Positions 43,300-51,800 of a stretch of DNA of 64,000 bases are shown here, one piece after another (position 1 is the stretch's first letter; every line of letters begins with the position of its first letter). Source of the stretch: an uncultured Lachnospiraceae bacterium (GTDB lineage Bacteria; Bacillota; Clostridia; Lachnospirales; Lachnospiraceae); contig CANPOY010000003.1 in the NCBI GenBank assembly GCA_947575805.1, positions 44,813 to 108,812 of the forward strand. Direction: 5' to 3'. The position numbers and the translations under genes were made by a program. The notes below the pieces were generated by a model, which was not told the origin of the DNA, made no database searches, and worked only from the letters and a program-made list of their open reading frames with translations.

Positions 43300-43951
43300 G
43301 GCAATGATACAGATGCTGGCGGAAAATACACTGATTACTCTGTATATGACACTGACTGCTACCGTTGCGGCCTATATCCTGGGGCTGCCCATGGGAATTG
43401 CGCTGGTGGTCACGGCGAAGGAAGGACTCAGGCCCAACAGGGTGGTGTACAAAATTCTGGACATTGTGGTCAATGTGGTGAGAAGTGTCCCTTTTTTGAT
43501 TCTGTTGATTCTGGTGATTCCCTTTACCCGGGCAATTGTGGGAAAGGGCTATGGTCCGAATGCCACGATTGTTCCACTGGTGCTGGCAGCGGCTCCCTTT
43601 ATCGCGCGGATGGTGGAATCCTCCCTGCTGGAGGTGGACAAGGGTGTGATCGAAGCGGCTCAGAGCATGGGGGCAAGCCTGCGCACCATAATTTTAAAAG
43701 TGATGCTGGGGGAAGCCAGGACATCTTTGGCGGTGGGAGCCACGATTGTGCTGGGTACGGTGCTGGGCTATTCCGCCATGGCGGGTGCCGTAGGCGGCGG
43801 AGGCCTGGGGGATATTGCCATCCAGTACGGATATTACCGCTATCAGGGTGACATTATGTGGGTGACGGTGATTCTGCTGGTGCTGCTGGTACAGATCATG
43901 CAGTACGCGGGCAAAAAACTGTCCCAAAAACTGGACAGAAGAACAAGGTGA
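43268..43951 (+). CDS. metI: Methionine ABC transporter permease
   Basis: A 227-residue permease with five membrane helices and the MetI pattern NTLITLYMTLTATVAAYILG, VRSVPFLILLILVIPFTRAI and coupling loop VIEAAQSMGASLRTIILKV. AGGAGG (43253-43258) inside metN lies nine bases before ATG 43268, so the genes overlap by 32 bases. It forms the channel with MetN. Confidence 0.95.
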   Translation: MILLTETVWDKAMIQMLAENTLITLYMTLTATVAAYILGLPMGIALVVTAKEGLRPNRVVYKILDIVVNVVRSVPFLILLILVIPFTRAIVGKGYGPNATIVPLVLAAAPFIARMVESSLLEVDKGVIEAAQSMGASLRTIILKVMLGEARTSLAVGATIVLGTVLGYSAMAGAVGGGGLGDIAIQYGYYRYQGDIMWVTVILLVLLVQIMQYAGKKLSQKLDRRTR

Positions 43952-44006
43952 TGCTTAACGGCGTCGGCCGGTGAGTATAGATTACAGAAAACGAGGAGGA
44001 AGTATT

Positions 44007-44816
44007 ATGAAAAAGAAAGTAGCTGCATTATTCGGTGCGGTGACGCTGACGGCGGCATTGTTAGCAGGGTGCGGCGGAGGAAGCGACGACAAGACCATTA
44101 CCGTGGCGGCAAGCGCTACTCCCCATGCCGAGATTCTGGAGCAGGCGAAGCACCTTTTAGAAGAAAAGGGATATACGCTGGAGATCAAGGTGTTCTCGGA
44201 TTATGTGCAGCCCAATAACGTGGTGGAGGCGGGAGATTTTGACGCAAACTATTTCCAGCATGTTCCCTATCTGGAGCAGTTTAATAAGGAACAGGGGACC
44301 CATCTGGTAAATGCAGGCAGCATCCATTATGAGCCCTTCGGACTGTATCCCGGAAAGTCCTCTGATCTGGCGGACATGGAGGGGGCATCCATAGCGGTTC
44401 CCAACGATACCACCAATGAGGCGAGGGCCCTGCTGCTTCTGCAGGATAACGGATATCTGACGCTGAAGGAGGGTGCAGGGCTGACTGCCACCAGGCTGGA
44501 TATTGTGGATAACCCTTATAATATTGAGATCGTGGAGATCGAGGCAGCTCAGATTCCCAGAACCCTTCAGGATGTGAACTTTGGCGTTATGAACGGCAAT
44601 TATGCAATGGAGGCAGGATATACGGTGTCGGAAAATGCTCTGCTGGTGGAGAGCGCCGAGTCCGATGCGACGACCACTTACGTAAATGTCATTGCGGTTA
44701 AGGAAGGTAATGAGAAAACCGACAGGATCAAAGCGCTGGTGGAAGCCTTAAAGTCTGATGAGATCAGGGAATATATCAACAGCACCTACAACGGAGGAGT
44801 GGTTCCCTTTGAGTAA
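44007..44816 (+). CDS. metQ: Methionine-binding lipoprotein (NlpA/MetQ family)
   Basis: A 269-residue lipoprotein. The signal peptide MKKKVAALFGAVTLTAALLAGC ends in lipobox LAGC. The mature part has ITVAASATPHAEILEQAK and DANYFQHVPYLEQFNK, with the conserved VVEAGDFDANYFQH and PNDTTNEARALLLLQ blocks. It delivers D- or L-methionine to MetNI. GGAGGAAG precedes ATG 44007. cysK-metNIQ is one gene unit by spacing. Confidence 0.95.
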   Translation: MKKKVAALFGAVTLTAALLAGCGGGSDDKTITVAASATPHAEILEQAKHLLEEKGYTLEIKVFSDYVQPNNVVEAGDFDANYFQHVPYLEQFNKEQGTHLVNAGSIHYEPFGLYPGKSSDLADMEGASIAVPNDTTNEARALLLLQDNGYLTLKEGAGLTATRLDIVDNPYNIEIVEIEAAQIPRTLQDVNFGVMNGNYAMEAGYTVSENALLVESAESDATTTYVNVIAVKEGNEKTDRIKALVEALKSDEIREYINSTYNGGVVPFE

Positions 44817-44975
44817 AGCCCGGATGCAGGTCAGGGTGTGCCGCTATTCAGATGTGGCAGGAGTATCCGAGACATACCTGGTGGAGGTTTGGCAAGAGCT
44901 TTATGAAGCGATTAACAATGTAATCGATAATGTGACAATAGCGGATCTGGTAAATCGGCGGCAAAAGTAAGACAC

Positions 44976-45004
44976 TTGACAAACAAGGGTGCATCAAATA
45001 CAAT
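44976..45004 (+). promoter_or_regulatory. Promoter of the zinc-ribbon/ABC operon
   Basis: TTGACA (44976-44981), 17 bases, TACAAT (44999-45004): a near-consensus promoter. The predicted start near 45011 gives a 140-base leader that includes the competing stems at 45017-45108. Confidence 0.8.
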
Positions 45005-45010
45005 AAACTT

Positions 45011-45108
45011 AAGATAACAGAACGCATACGCGAAAAGGTGTTTTGGAGTAAGGCAGTGAAGAGAGCCGTTCTGTGAAAAGCGCTTTGCTTTTCCACAGGG
45101 CGGTTTTT
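45011..45108 (+). ncRNA. Candidate riboswitch-like leader RNA with attenuator
   Basis: ACAGAACG (45017-45024) is perfectly complementary to CGTTCTGT (45067-45074). The same CGTTCTGT forms the 5' arm of a long terminator stem (45066-45103), which is followed by five T residues. The two structures exclude each other. The closing stem encloses about 42 bases that include a small AAAA/TTTT hairpin (AAAAGGTGTTTT). This is the layout of an aptamer with an ON-type expression platform, but I do not recognise a known riboswitch class. It is an inference from pairing by eye. Confidence 0.5.
45066..45108 (+). terminator. Rho-independent terminator in the leader of the ABC operon
   Basis: The 5' arm CCGTTCTGTG-AAAAGC pairs with GCTTTT-C-CACAGGGCGG (one bulged C, two G-U pairs), about 16 pairs, followed by TTTTT (45104-45108). 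It ends 41 bases before the zinc-ribbon gene. It may also end metNIQ transcripts. Confidence 0.8.
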
Positions 45109-45149
45109 CATGTCTAAACAAGGTATTCGGGAATACAGGAGGGGAAGAG

Positions 45150-47405
45150 ATGTTTTGTGAGAAATGTGGTAAATCGTTGGAAGGACCTGAGAGATTTTGC
45201 CCTAACTGCGGTGCGCCTGTGCCGTCGGAAGAGGCAGGGGATACAGCGGCGGTGCCCGCCGGGGCCCAGATAACGGCAGACAGGCCTCCGGAGAAGAAAA
45301 AGAAGGCAATTCCCCTGATTGTGGGCGGTGTGGCGGTGCTGGCCGCTGTGATGCTGTGCATTTTGAATGCTGTCACACTCGGCAACTTTTTCCGCAGGAG
45401 TTTTTCCTCGCCGGAAGAGTATTACCGGCATGTGGAAGAGGTTACGGTGTCAGAACTGTCCGGGGCGTGGAGCAGATATTACGAATTGCTTGTGGGGGAT
45501 CCAAAGGCGCTGGAGGAGAGAAGCACCGGCATGGAATTCACGCTGGAGCTGGGTGAGGGCGGCAAGGAGCTCCTGGGACTGCTGGGAACAGCCGGAGTAG
45601 ATCTTACCTGGCTGAACGAGCTGTCGGTGGGATTGGGCTATTCCCTGAAGGACAGTGTGATTGGCTATGCCCTTTCCCTGGGGCTGAATCAGGACGATCT
45701 GCTGTCCGCCAACATGGTGCTGGATGTGGAGGAAGGAGGCATGTATCTCCAGATACCCGAATTAACATCGGATTATATCGGATATAACATGGCGGAGTTT
45801 GTCGGCCGTGACTGGCTGGAAGCGCTTGAAATGTATCAGGATATGCAGGAAATCCGCAGACAGATGCCGGATGCCCTGCCCGACGAAAAAGAAATGGAGA
45901 AGCTGCAGCGGAAATATCTGCGGTTGATGCTGGACAGTATCAGTGATGTGGAAAAATCACGCAAGACTCTGAAAGCAGGCGGTGTCAGCCAGAAGTGTAC
46001 GGAGCTGGAGGTGGCTATTGACGGGAGGACACTTGCCAGGATGCTGGAAGCGATACTGGAGGAGATGCAGGAGGACGAGGACCTGAAGGAGCTGATCGTG
46101 AATACCACGGACAGCCTGATGGCAACGAACGGCTTATTTGGATGCAGCGGAGATTATTGCTACAATGTTTTTCTGGAAGAACTTGCGGAAATACAGGACA
46201 GCCTGGAAGAACTTCAGGATTTGGGTGATGTGCTGGTTATGAAAGTATATGTGGACGACAGGGGCAGGATTGTGGGCAGGGTGCTGGAGCTGCTGGAGGA
46301 CGGGGAGGTCTTTGGTGAGATCAGTGTCCTTTCGTCTCAAAAGGGCAGCAGGATCGGTTATGAATTTTCCGCAGACTGGGGCTATGGTGAGGAGATTGCT
46401 CTGACCGGCAGCGGCAAAACCTCGGGAAATAAGCTGACCGGTGATTTTGAACTGGAGCTAAACGGTATCACCTTCTTTGATGTGGGCGTTACGGGATTGG
46501 ATCTGAAGCAGTGGAAGCAGGGGTATTTAGACGGCAGTTTTACCGTGACTCTTTCAAAGGCAATAGCCTCCTTTTTTTCCGTAAACCTGGCCTATGACAC
46601 GTCCATGCTTAAGGATCTGCAGATTACTCTGGATTCCCGGATGGCAAAGAACGGAGGAAAGATTACATTAGGCCTGAGCCGGGATAAGGAAGAGCTGATT
46701 AATCTTACCATGTCTGCCAGGGTGGGAGGAGGCCCGGAGGCGAGGGTTCCGGCTGCGGACAATACGGTATTTATGAAAGAAGAGAAGGATCTTGAAACCT
46801 GGTGGTCGGGGATAGACTGGGATGGATTTATCAGGAATCTGGAAGAATCTGATTTGCCGGAAGAGGTGGTGGATGCCCTTCGGGAAGGCATTGATCTGTT
46901 TTCCGGCGAGGGCATAGGAATGCTGCTGAATCCTTATTATCCCTATGACTATGACGATCCCTATGACTACAGCGATCCCGACTGGTGGCCTGATGATTAT
47001 GGTGATTTCTATGAGGCCCCGGATGAGAGCTTGGAAGGCAATGGCGCTGATCCCGGCGCTGACGACGGCGAGCTGTGGGGTGAGGAAGAAACTTTGGAGA
47101 GCGTACTGCAGTCAGAGGATTGGCAGAATGAGCTAAGCGGATGGAACGAGCAGGTAAACGATCTGGGGATTACCCTTGAAACTGTGGCGGACGGGAACAT
47201 TCTTGTCTTTGAGTGGTATCTGCCTGACGACGAGACCATGGACGAGACGTTGTGCAGTATCATGGCAGACAGTTTTATGGGGACGCTGGAGAGCGTTGAT
47301 TTCCTGAGCGCATTCAGGGTGGCGTATGGTGTTTCCCTGGATGGTGTGCGATGCACGTTTTACAATGCAGACGGCAGCGAGATCTATCGGGACGAGATCA
47401 ATTAA
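45150..47405 (+). CDS. Zinc-ribbon membrane protein of unknown function
   Basis: A 751-residue protein. Residues 1-22 are a zinc ribbon, CEKCG then CPNCG, in the cytoplasm; a lysine stretch and a single membrane helix (about 53-75) follow. The remaining 670 residues should be outside: a helical segment (EEMQEDEDLKEL region), then long beta-rich stretches that resemble LolA-like or DUF-type repeats ('DGSFTVTLSKAIASFFSVNL'). Residues 590-655 are an acidic, Tyr/Trp-rich tail (YYPYDYDDPYDYSDPDWWPD). AGGAGGGG precedes the ATG. The ABC genes follow after ten bases, so it is probably a partner of that exporter. Family not identified. Confidence 0.75.
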   Translation: MFCEKCGKSLEGPERFCPNCGAPVPSEEAGDTAAVPAGAQITADRPPEKKKKAIPLIVGGVAVLAAVMLCILNAVTLGNFFRRSFSSPEEYYRHVEEVTVSELSGAWSRYYELLVGDPKALEERSTGMEFTLELGEGGKELLGLLGTAGVDLTWLNELSVGLGYSLKDSVIGYALSLGLNQDDLLSANMVLDVEEGGMYLQIPELTSDYIGYNMAEFVGRDWLEALEMYQDMQEIRRQMPDALPDEKEMEKLQRKYLRLMLDSISDVEKSRKTLKAGGVSQKCTELEVAIDGRTLARMLEAILEEMQEDEDLKELIVNTTDSLMATNGLFGCSGDYCYNVFLEELAEIQDSLEELQDLGDVLVMKVYVDDRGRIVGRVLELLEDGEVFGEISVLSSQKGSRIGYEFSADWGYGEEIALTGSGKTSGNKLTGDFELELNGITFFDVGVTGLDLKQWKQGYLDGSFTVTLSKAIASFFSVNLAYDTSMLKDLQITLDSRMAKNGGKITLGLSRDKEELINLTMSARVGGGPEARVPAADNTVFMKEEKDLETWWSGIDWDGFIRNLEESDLPEEVVDALREGIDLFSGEGIGMLLNPYYPYDYDDPYDYSDPDWWPDDYGDFYEAPDESLEGNGADPGADDGELWGEEETLESVLQSEDWQNELSGWNEQVNDLGITLETVADGNILVFEWYLPDDETMDETLCSIMADSFMGTLESVDFLSAFRVAYGVSLDGVRCTFYNADGSEIYRDEIN

Positions 47406-47415
47406 GGATTGACAT

Positions 47416-48087
47416 ATGGGCATTGAACTGGCAGGAATTCAAAAATCATATGGAAAAAAGAGGGTGCTGGAAAATGTTTCCCTCAAGGTGGGGGAGGGGA
47501 GTTGTGTGGGCATACTGGGCGGTAACGGCTGCGGAAAGTCCACGCTGCTTTCTATTCTGGCAGGAGTGCGCAGGGCGGACGGAGGTTCCTTTCTGTATTG
47601 TGGGAAGGATCTGCTGAAGAACAGCAGCCTGAGAGCGAAGGCAGTGGGCTATGTTCCCCAGGGCGATGCGCTGGCGGAGGAACTGACTGCCTGGGATAAT
47701 CTGCGTCTGTGGTATGACAGGGTGGCTTTAAGGGAGGAGTTGGAAGGCGGCGTGCTGGAGCTGTTGGGCGTTTCGGAATTTCTGAAGGTGCCTGTGCGCA
47801 AAATGTCGGGAGGCATGAAAAAGAGGCTGTCCATAGCCTGTGCAGTGGTAGGCAGACCGGCAGTCCTGCTGCTTGACGAGCCCTCCGCGGCGCTGGATCT
47901 GGCGTGCAAGGAGCGGATTTATGACTATTTCAGACGATATAAAAACAAGGGAGGCATTCTGTTGATGACTACCCATGATATGCAGGATATGGAGCTGTGC
48001 GACAAATGCTGTCTTCTGAAGGAAGGGACCCTGCAGCCTTATGAATATGACGGAGACATTCACCGTCTGGCAAGGTGCTTACAATGA
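47416..48087 (+). CDS. ABC transporter ATP-binding protein
   Basis: A 223-residue single-domain ATPase. It has Walker A GGNGCGKSTLL, signature MSGGMKKRLSIACAVVG, Walker B VLLLDEPSAALD, and an H-loop in TTHDMQDMEL. The LSGGM-type signature and short length fit ABC-2 exporters (for example drug, lantibiotic or NatA types). It lies ten bases after the zinc-ribbon gene and overlaps the permease start by ATGA. Confidence 0.93.
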   Translation: MGIELAGIQKSYGKKRVLENVSLKVGEGSCVGILGGNGCGKSTLLSILAGVRRADGGSFLYCGKDLLKNSSLRAKAVGYVPQGDALAEELTAWDNLRLWYDRVALREELEGGVLELLGVSEFLKVPVRKMSGGMKKRLSIACAVVGRPAVLLLDEPSAALDLACKERIYDYFRRYKNKGGILLMTTHDMQDMELCDKCCLLKEGTLQPYEYDGDIHRLARCLQ

Positions 48088-49334
48088 GAGGGTGGTGTTC
48101 CTGGTTCGGAATGCAGATGAAAAGGATGCTTCGTTTTCTGCCGGTGCTGCTGGTGTCAGTGGCGGCCACAATTGGCATTCTGGGGCTGTGCGCCGCACTG
48201 CTTCTGCAAAGCGAAAGCAGCCGGGAGGGAAAGCATCGGTTTCGGATCGGTATGGTGGGAAATCTTTCGGACAGCTATTTGGGTTTTGGAATTTCCATGG
48301 TGCAGGCACTGGATGATTCCCGATTTATGGTGGAGCTGTTGCCGATGGAGGAAGCGGAGGCGGTGAGGAGCTTTCGCAGAGGAGAGATCTCTTCCTACAT
48401 GCAGGTTCCGGATGGGCTGCTGGATTCCATTGTATACGGCAGAAATGATAAGCCTATCACTTATGTGGGGTCCGAGGGACAGAAAGGGATTGAAAGTATT
48501 CTGGGGGAGGAACTGGCGGACATGGTCTCTGTCCTGGTGACCCGATCTCAGAGCGCAATATTCGGCATGCAGCAGATCATGGGTGAATATGGGCGGCAGG
48601 CTGAGACGGCAGCCGTAACGGATCAGTTGAACCTGAGGTTATTCAATGCGGTGCTGAACCGGGCAGGGCTCTATATGCTGGAAGAATTGGGAGTATCAGA
48701 AGGGTTGTCCACAACGGGATATTATCTGGGAGCCTTTCTGGTTCTGTTTCTGTTGCTCCTGGGAATCTATGGCAGTCCGTTTTTTATCCGCAGGGGAAGG
48801 GCGCTGCCGGAACTGATGAAGAGCAGAGGCATCGGGGCATTCGGCCAGGTAGTCGGAGAATATACGGCTTATGCCTGCATGAATCTGGTCTGCCTTTTGA
48901 TAGTTTTTCAGGCATTGGAAATTGTTGTGCAGAGTGGTTTCGTGGAGATCGGGGAGTGGGAGCTGCAGGGGGTGGAACCTTTGAGTGCTCTTTACGGGAC
49001 AGCATTTGCGGCGGCGCTGATGTTGTCGGCCATGCAGTTTTGGCTGTATGAGCTGGTGACGGGGGTAGTCGGCAGTATGATGGTGCAGTTTATCTGCGCT
49101 GTTTCCATGGCATATCTCGGGGGTATATTTTATCCTGCGAACTTTTTTCCGGAGACCATGCGCAGCATTGGCGGGATACTGCCTGCCGGAGCAGCTTTTG
49201 GGTATGTCCGGGGCGGAATTTCCGGAGAGCCGTCCCTGAAAGCGGCGGCACCTGTTTTCCTGTATTTATTTCTGTTTCTGGGACTGTCTGTCTTGACCAG
49301 AGGGCTGAAGCTGGAAAGGGGGAAACAGGGGTGA
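48084..49334 (+). CDS. ABC-2 type permease subunit 1
   Basis: A 416-residue membrane protein. One N-terminal helix (residues 18-42) is followed by an extracellular domain of about 180 residues (MVGNLSDSYLGFGISMVQAL), then five or six helices near the C-terminus (from GAFLVLFLLLLGIYGSPFFI). This is the ABC2_membrane_3 layout. It overlaps the ATPase gene (ATGA) and the next permease gene (GTGA), so all three are coupled. Confidence 0.88.
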   Translation: MRGWCSWFGMQMKRMLRFLPVLLVSVAATIGILGLCAALLLQSESSREGKHRFRIGMVGNLSDSYLGFGISMVQALDDSRFMVELLPMEEAEAVRSFRRGEISSYMQVPDGLLDSIVYGRNDKPITYVGSEGQKGIESILGEELADMVSVLVTRSQSAIFGMQQIMGEYGRQAETAAVTDQLNLRLFNAVLNRAGLYMLEELGVSEGLSTTGYYLGAFLVLFLLLLGIYGSPFFIRRGRALPELMKSRGIGAFGQVVGEYTAYACMNLVCLLIVFQALEIVVQSGFVEIGEWELQGVEPLSALYGTAFAAALMLSAMQFWLYELVTGVVGSMMVQFICAVSMAYLGGIFYPANFFPETMRSIGGILPAGAAFGYVRGGISGEPSLKAAAPVFLYLFLFLGLSVLTRGLKLERGKQG

Positions 49335-50470
49335 AGCGGTTGAGTATCAGATTTTGGTTGATAAATAAACGCTGGTTTAAGACATACAGCTTTTTGCTGC
49401 TTCTGTTTCTTGTGCCGATGCTTGTGGCAGGTTTCAGGCTGGGTGCGGGGGAGGAAAGCGGAATTGCAAAGATCCTGCTGTATTTGCCGGATTCCAAGGA
49501 TGAGCTGGCGGCGCAGATCGCTTCCGGCCTGATGGAACACAACAATGTACTGCATTATGAGATTTGTGATTCGGAAGAGGAGGGCCGCAAAGCAGTGGAA
49601 GGCTTTCGGGCGGACGCCCTGTGGATCTTTCCGGAGGATATGAGAGAAGCTTTGGCAAGGGCAGCGGTGACGAGGTCGGGCCTGAGATCCGGCTGCGTGG
49701 CAGTAGTGCAGCGGGAGGATGATGTGAGAATGTTTTTTACCCGGCAGATCCTGTGCGCAGCGCTGTATCCGGCCTTTTCCTATGAATTGTATGCCGACTT
49801 TATACGGAGAGAATGCGGACTGGCGGATGTTACGGACGAGGAGCTGCTGGAGGCTTATAACAGTACGCTGGTGGAGGGAAGCCTGTTTCGTATGGTATAC
49901 CTGGACGGTGAGGAGGCGGAGGAAGGGGATTACCTGCTGTCTCCACTCAGGGGACTCCTGGCGCTGTGGCTGGTGCTGTGCGGATTTGCCGGATCCATGT
50001 ATTATATGCGGGACGAGCAGAAAGGCGCCTTTTCCCGGCTGCCTGCGGGGAAACGCTTTCTCTGGGCGCTGGGCGTGCAGGGGGTGCTTTTGTGCGACGG
50101 GACGGCGGTGATGCTGGCAGCCCTGAAGATCAGCGGTGTCTTTACAACATGGAAACGGGAGATCTTCGGAGGGGTACTATTTGCTTGCTGTGTGCTGGCA
50201 TTCTGCAATTTACTCCGGCTTTTGTGCTGCCGCCCGGAATGGCTGGGCAGCTGTATTCCGTTGCTGCTGATCGGAATGTTGATTCTGTGCCCCGTGTTTT
50301 TGGATGCTGCCGGCCCCAGGGCGCTGCAGTATTTGCTTCCGCCTTATTATTACCTGAAGTCCGTCCATAACACATTCTATCTGTGGGCAATGGCGGGCTA
50401 TACGCTTGCCTTGGCCCTGGCCGGTTCCCTGTTGCATTGCCTGGGGAGTAGCCGTAATCAGCCGCGCTGA
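49331..50470 (+). CDS. ABC-2 type permease subunit 2
   Basis: A 379-residue permease with the same layout as its upstream neighbour: N-terminal helix (FLLLLFLVPMLVAGFRLG), extracellular domain (residues about 40-200), and five or six C-terminal helices. It starts at GTG 49331, which overlaps the previous stop. The pair probably forms a heterodimer for export of an unknown substrate. Its end overlaps the convergent tocopherol-cyclase-like gene by 13 bases. Confidence 0.86.
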   Translation: MKRLSIRFWLINKRWFKTYSFLLLLFLVPMLVAGFRLGAGEESGIAKILLYLPDSKDELAAQIASGLMEHNNVLHYEICDSEEEGRKAVEGFRADALWIFPEDMREALARAAVTRSGLRSGCVAVVQREDDVRMFFTRQILCAALYPAFSYELYADFIRRECGLADVTDEELLEAYNSTLVEGSLFRMVYLDGEEAEEGDYLLSPLRGLLALWLVLCGFAGSMYYMRDEQKGAFSRLPAGKRFLWALGVQGVLLCDGTAVMLAALKISGVFTTWKREIFGGVLFACCVLAFCNLLRLLCCRPEWLGSCIPLLLIGMLILCPVFLDAAGPRALQYLLPPYYYLKSVHNTFYLWAMAGYTLALALAGSLLHCLGSSRNQPR

Positions 50471-51585
50471 TATGCACAGAAGCCCTGTTCCATCTGCAGG
50501 GTGTCGATCAGCTCCCGGCTGCCGGCTGTCCTGCGGAAAAGCTGTATGGTTCCCACAGCCGTCCCCCCTGCCATCAGAGGGTTCCGTGACAGTATGCCGT
50601 CCGGGCTTTCATATTTTATCCGGATCATTTGCTTTTTGGTACAGCTTCCGGAGATTTTTATGACGGCAGTTCTGTTCTTGGCGATAATATGCCAGATATA
50701 GCGTTTGTTGGTTTCCTTTGTCTCCCATTTACAGCGGGACAGAAGGAAAGGCTTAAAGCCGAAACAGAAATCCTCTCCGGTATAGGTCAGCTGCAGCATC
50801 AGCTTTTGGCGCAGAGGAAGGAAAAGAAATCTGGGGCAGCAGCCGTTGACAGCGAGGGCAGAATGGCGGAGTACCCTGCCGGTGTGTGTGCTGGTGAGCT
50901 TCCCGCAGGCAAGTTGTATCCAGGGGCGGTTAAAGCTCCTGCCCCAGTGCTTGTCGGAATAGCCAAAGCTTGTCTCGGGGCTGACTTCATAGAGGATACC
51001 GTCCAGGGTAACCGTGCCCCGGAAAAAACTTTTGATTCCCTCTCCGTGCCAGAAGCTGTCCAGAGCATTCAGCGCCTGAAACAGTGGACTTGCCAGAATT
51101 CCCGTGCGGCAGGCGACGGCTTTGTATACCTCCAGCTCCCATTCCATGACACCGGAGTCTGTCATAAAGGAACGATGCCTTGCCTCGTCTTCCGTGATGT
51201 CTACATAGCCCCGGATCCGTTCTTCACTGTAGAAGCAATCCTCCACCTGCATCACCAGGGGACTGAAGGTGGGCTTCAGGGAAGAGACGGGATAGTAGGA
51301 GTTGAGCTGTCTGCCGCCTTCCCCCTCTTCGTCGGGGAAAACGCCTGCTTTTACGCAGACGTAGGAGGGCTTCATTCCACGTTTCTTATAATAGGGATGC
51401 TGGCCGAGTATGGGCTGGTCGCCGCCCAGGCCGGGGTTCAGTACCAGAAATTCAACGAAAAAAGTGCGAACTTCACCTGTGTCCGCACATGTTCCGGAAA
51501 AAGAATGGAACCAGCGCATGTAGCCCCGCTTGGCCAGAGGACCACGCAGCAGGTATGCGTTTCTTGTCAGATCGGACAAATTCAT
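50458..51585 (-). CDS. Tocopherol cyclase-like (PF14249-type) protein
   Basis: A 375-residue protein. The N-terminal KRGYMRWFHSFSGTCADTGE and later FFVEFLVLNPGLGG, GYVDITEDEARHRSFMTDSG and SYGYSDKHWGRSF-like (SFGYSDKHWGRSFNRPWIQL) match the lipocalin-like double-barrel pattern of tocopherol cyclase homologues. Plants and cyanobacteria use the family to close the chromanol ring; clostridia do not make tocopherol, so the substrate here must differ. ATG 51585 is supported by AGGAGA on the minus strand. It is monocistronic with a good promoter. Confidence 0.72.
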   Translation of the reverse strand: MNLSDLTRNAYLLRGPLAKRGYMRWFHSFSGTCADTGEVRTFFVEFLVLNPGLGGDQPILGQHPYYKKRGMKPSYVCVKAGVFPDEEGEGGRQLNSYYPVSSLKPTFSPLVMQVEDCFYSEERIRGYVDITEDEARHRSFMTDSGVMEWELEVYKAVACRTGILASPLFQALNALDSFWHGEGIKSFFRGTVTLDGILYEVSPETSFGYSDKHWGRSFNRPWIQLACGKLTSTHTGRVLRHSALAVNGCCPRFLFLPLRQKLMLQLTYTGEDFCFGFKPFLLSRCKWETKETNKRYIWHIIAKNRTAVIKISGSCTKKQMIRIKYESPDGILSRNPLMAGGTAVGTIQLFRRTAGSRELIDTLQMEQGFCAYQRG

Positions 51586-51622
51586 CAAGTGGGTTCTCCT
51601 ATATTTCGTAGCAACTTTCTCT

Positions 51623-51651
51623 ATTATACTACAAGATATAGTAAATGACAA
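51623..51651 (-). promoter_or_regulatory. Promoter of the tocopherol-cyclase-like gene
   Basis: On the minus strand: TTGTCA (51651-51646), 17 bases, TATAAT (51628-51623). One -35 mismatch. Transcript start near 51616, about 30 bases before the ATG. Confidence 0.7.
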
Positions 51652-51800
51652 GAGTGTCGGACAATTAATTTCCTGATGTCATGATGCAAATGTTATGCGT
51701 GGATCATATAACATACATAAAAGTGCAAAAAAAGGTACAGCCTGTAAAAATGCAATATGGAAGAGGGTGCAGGCTGCTTTGGGAAAGGAGAATACAGGAG

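Noticed and set aside
44824..44970. Possible 48-codon frame after metQ (begins MQVRVCRYSDVAGV)
   Set aside because: No good ribosome site, no recognised family and no conservation evidence; it ends just before the promoter at 44976.
50629..51648. Plus-strand frame opposite the tocopherol-cyclase-like gene
   Set aside because: No ribosome site at its start; the minus-strand product has conserved motifs and a consensus promoter.
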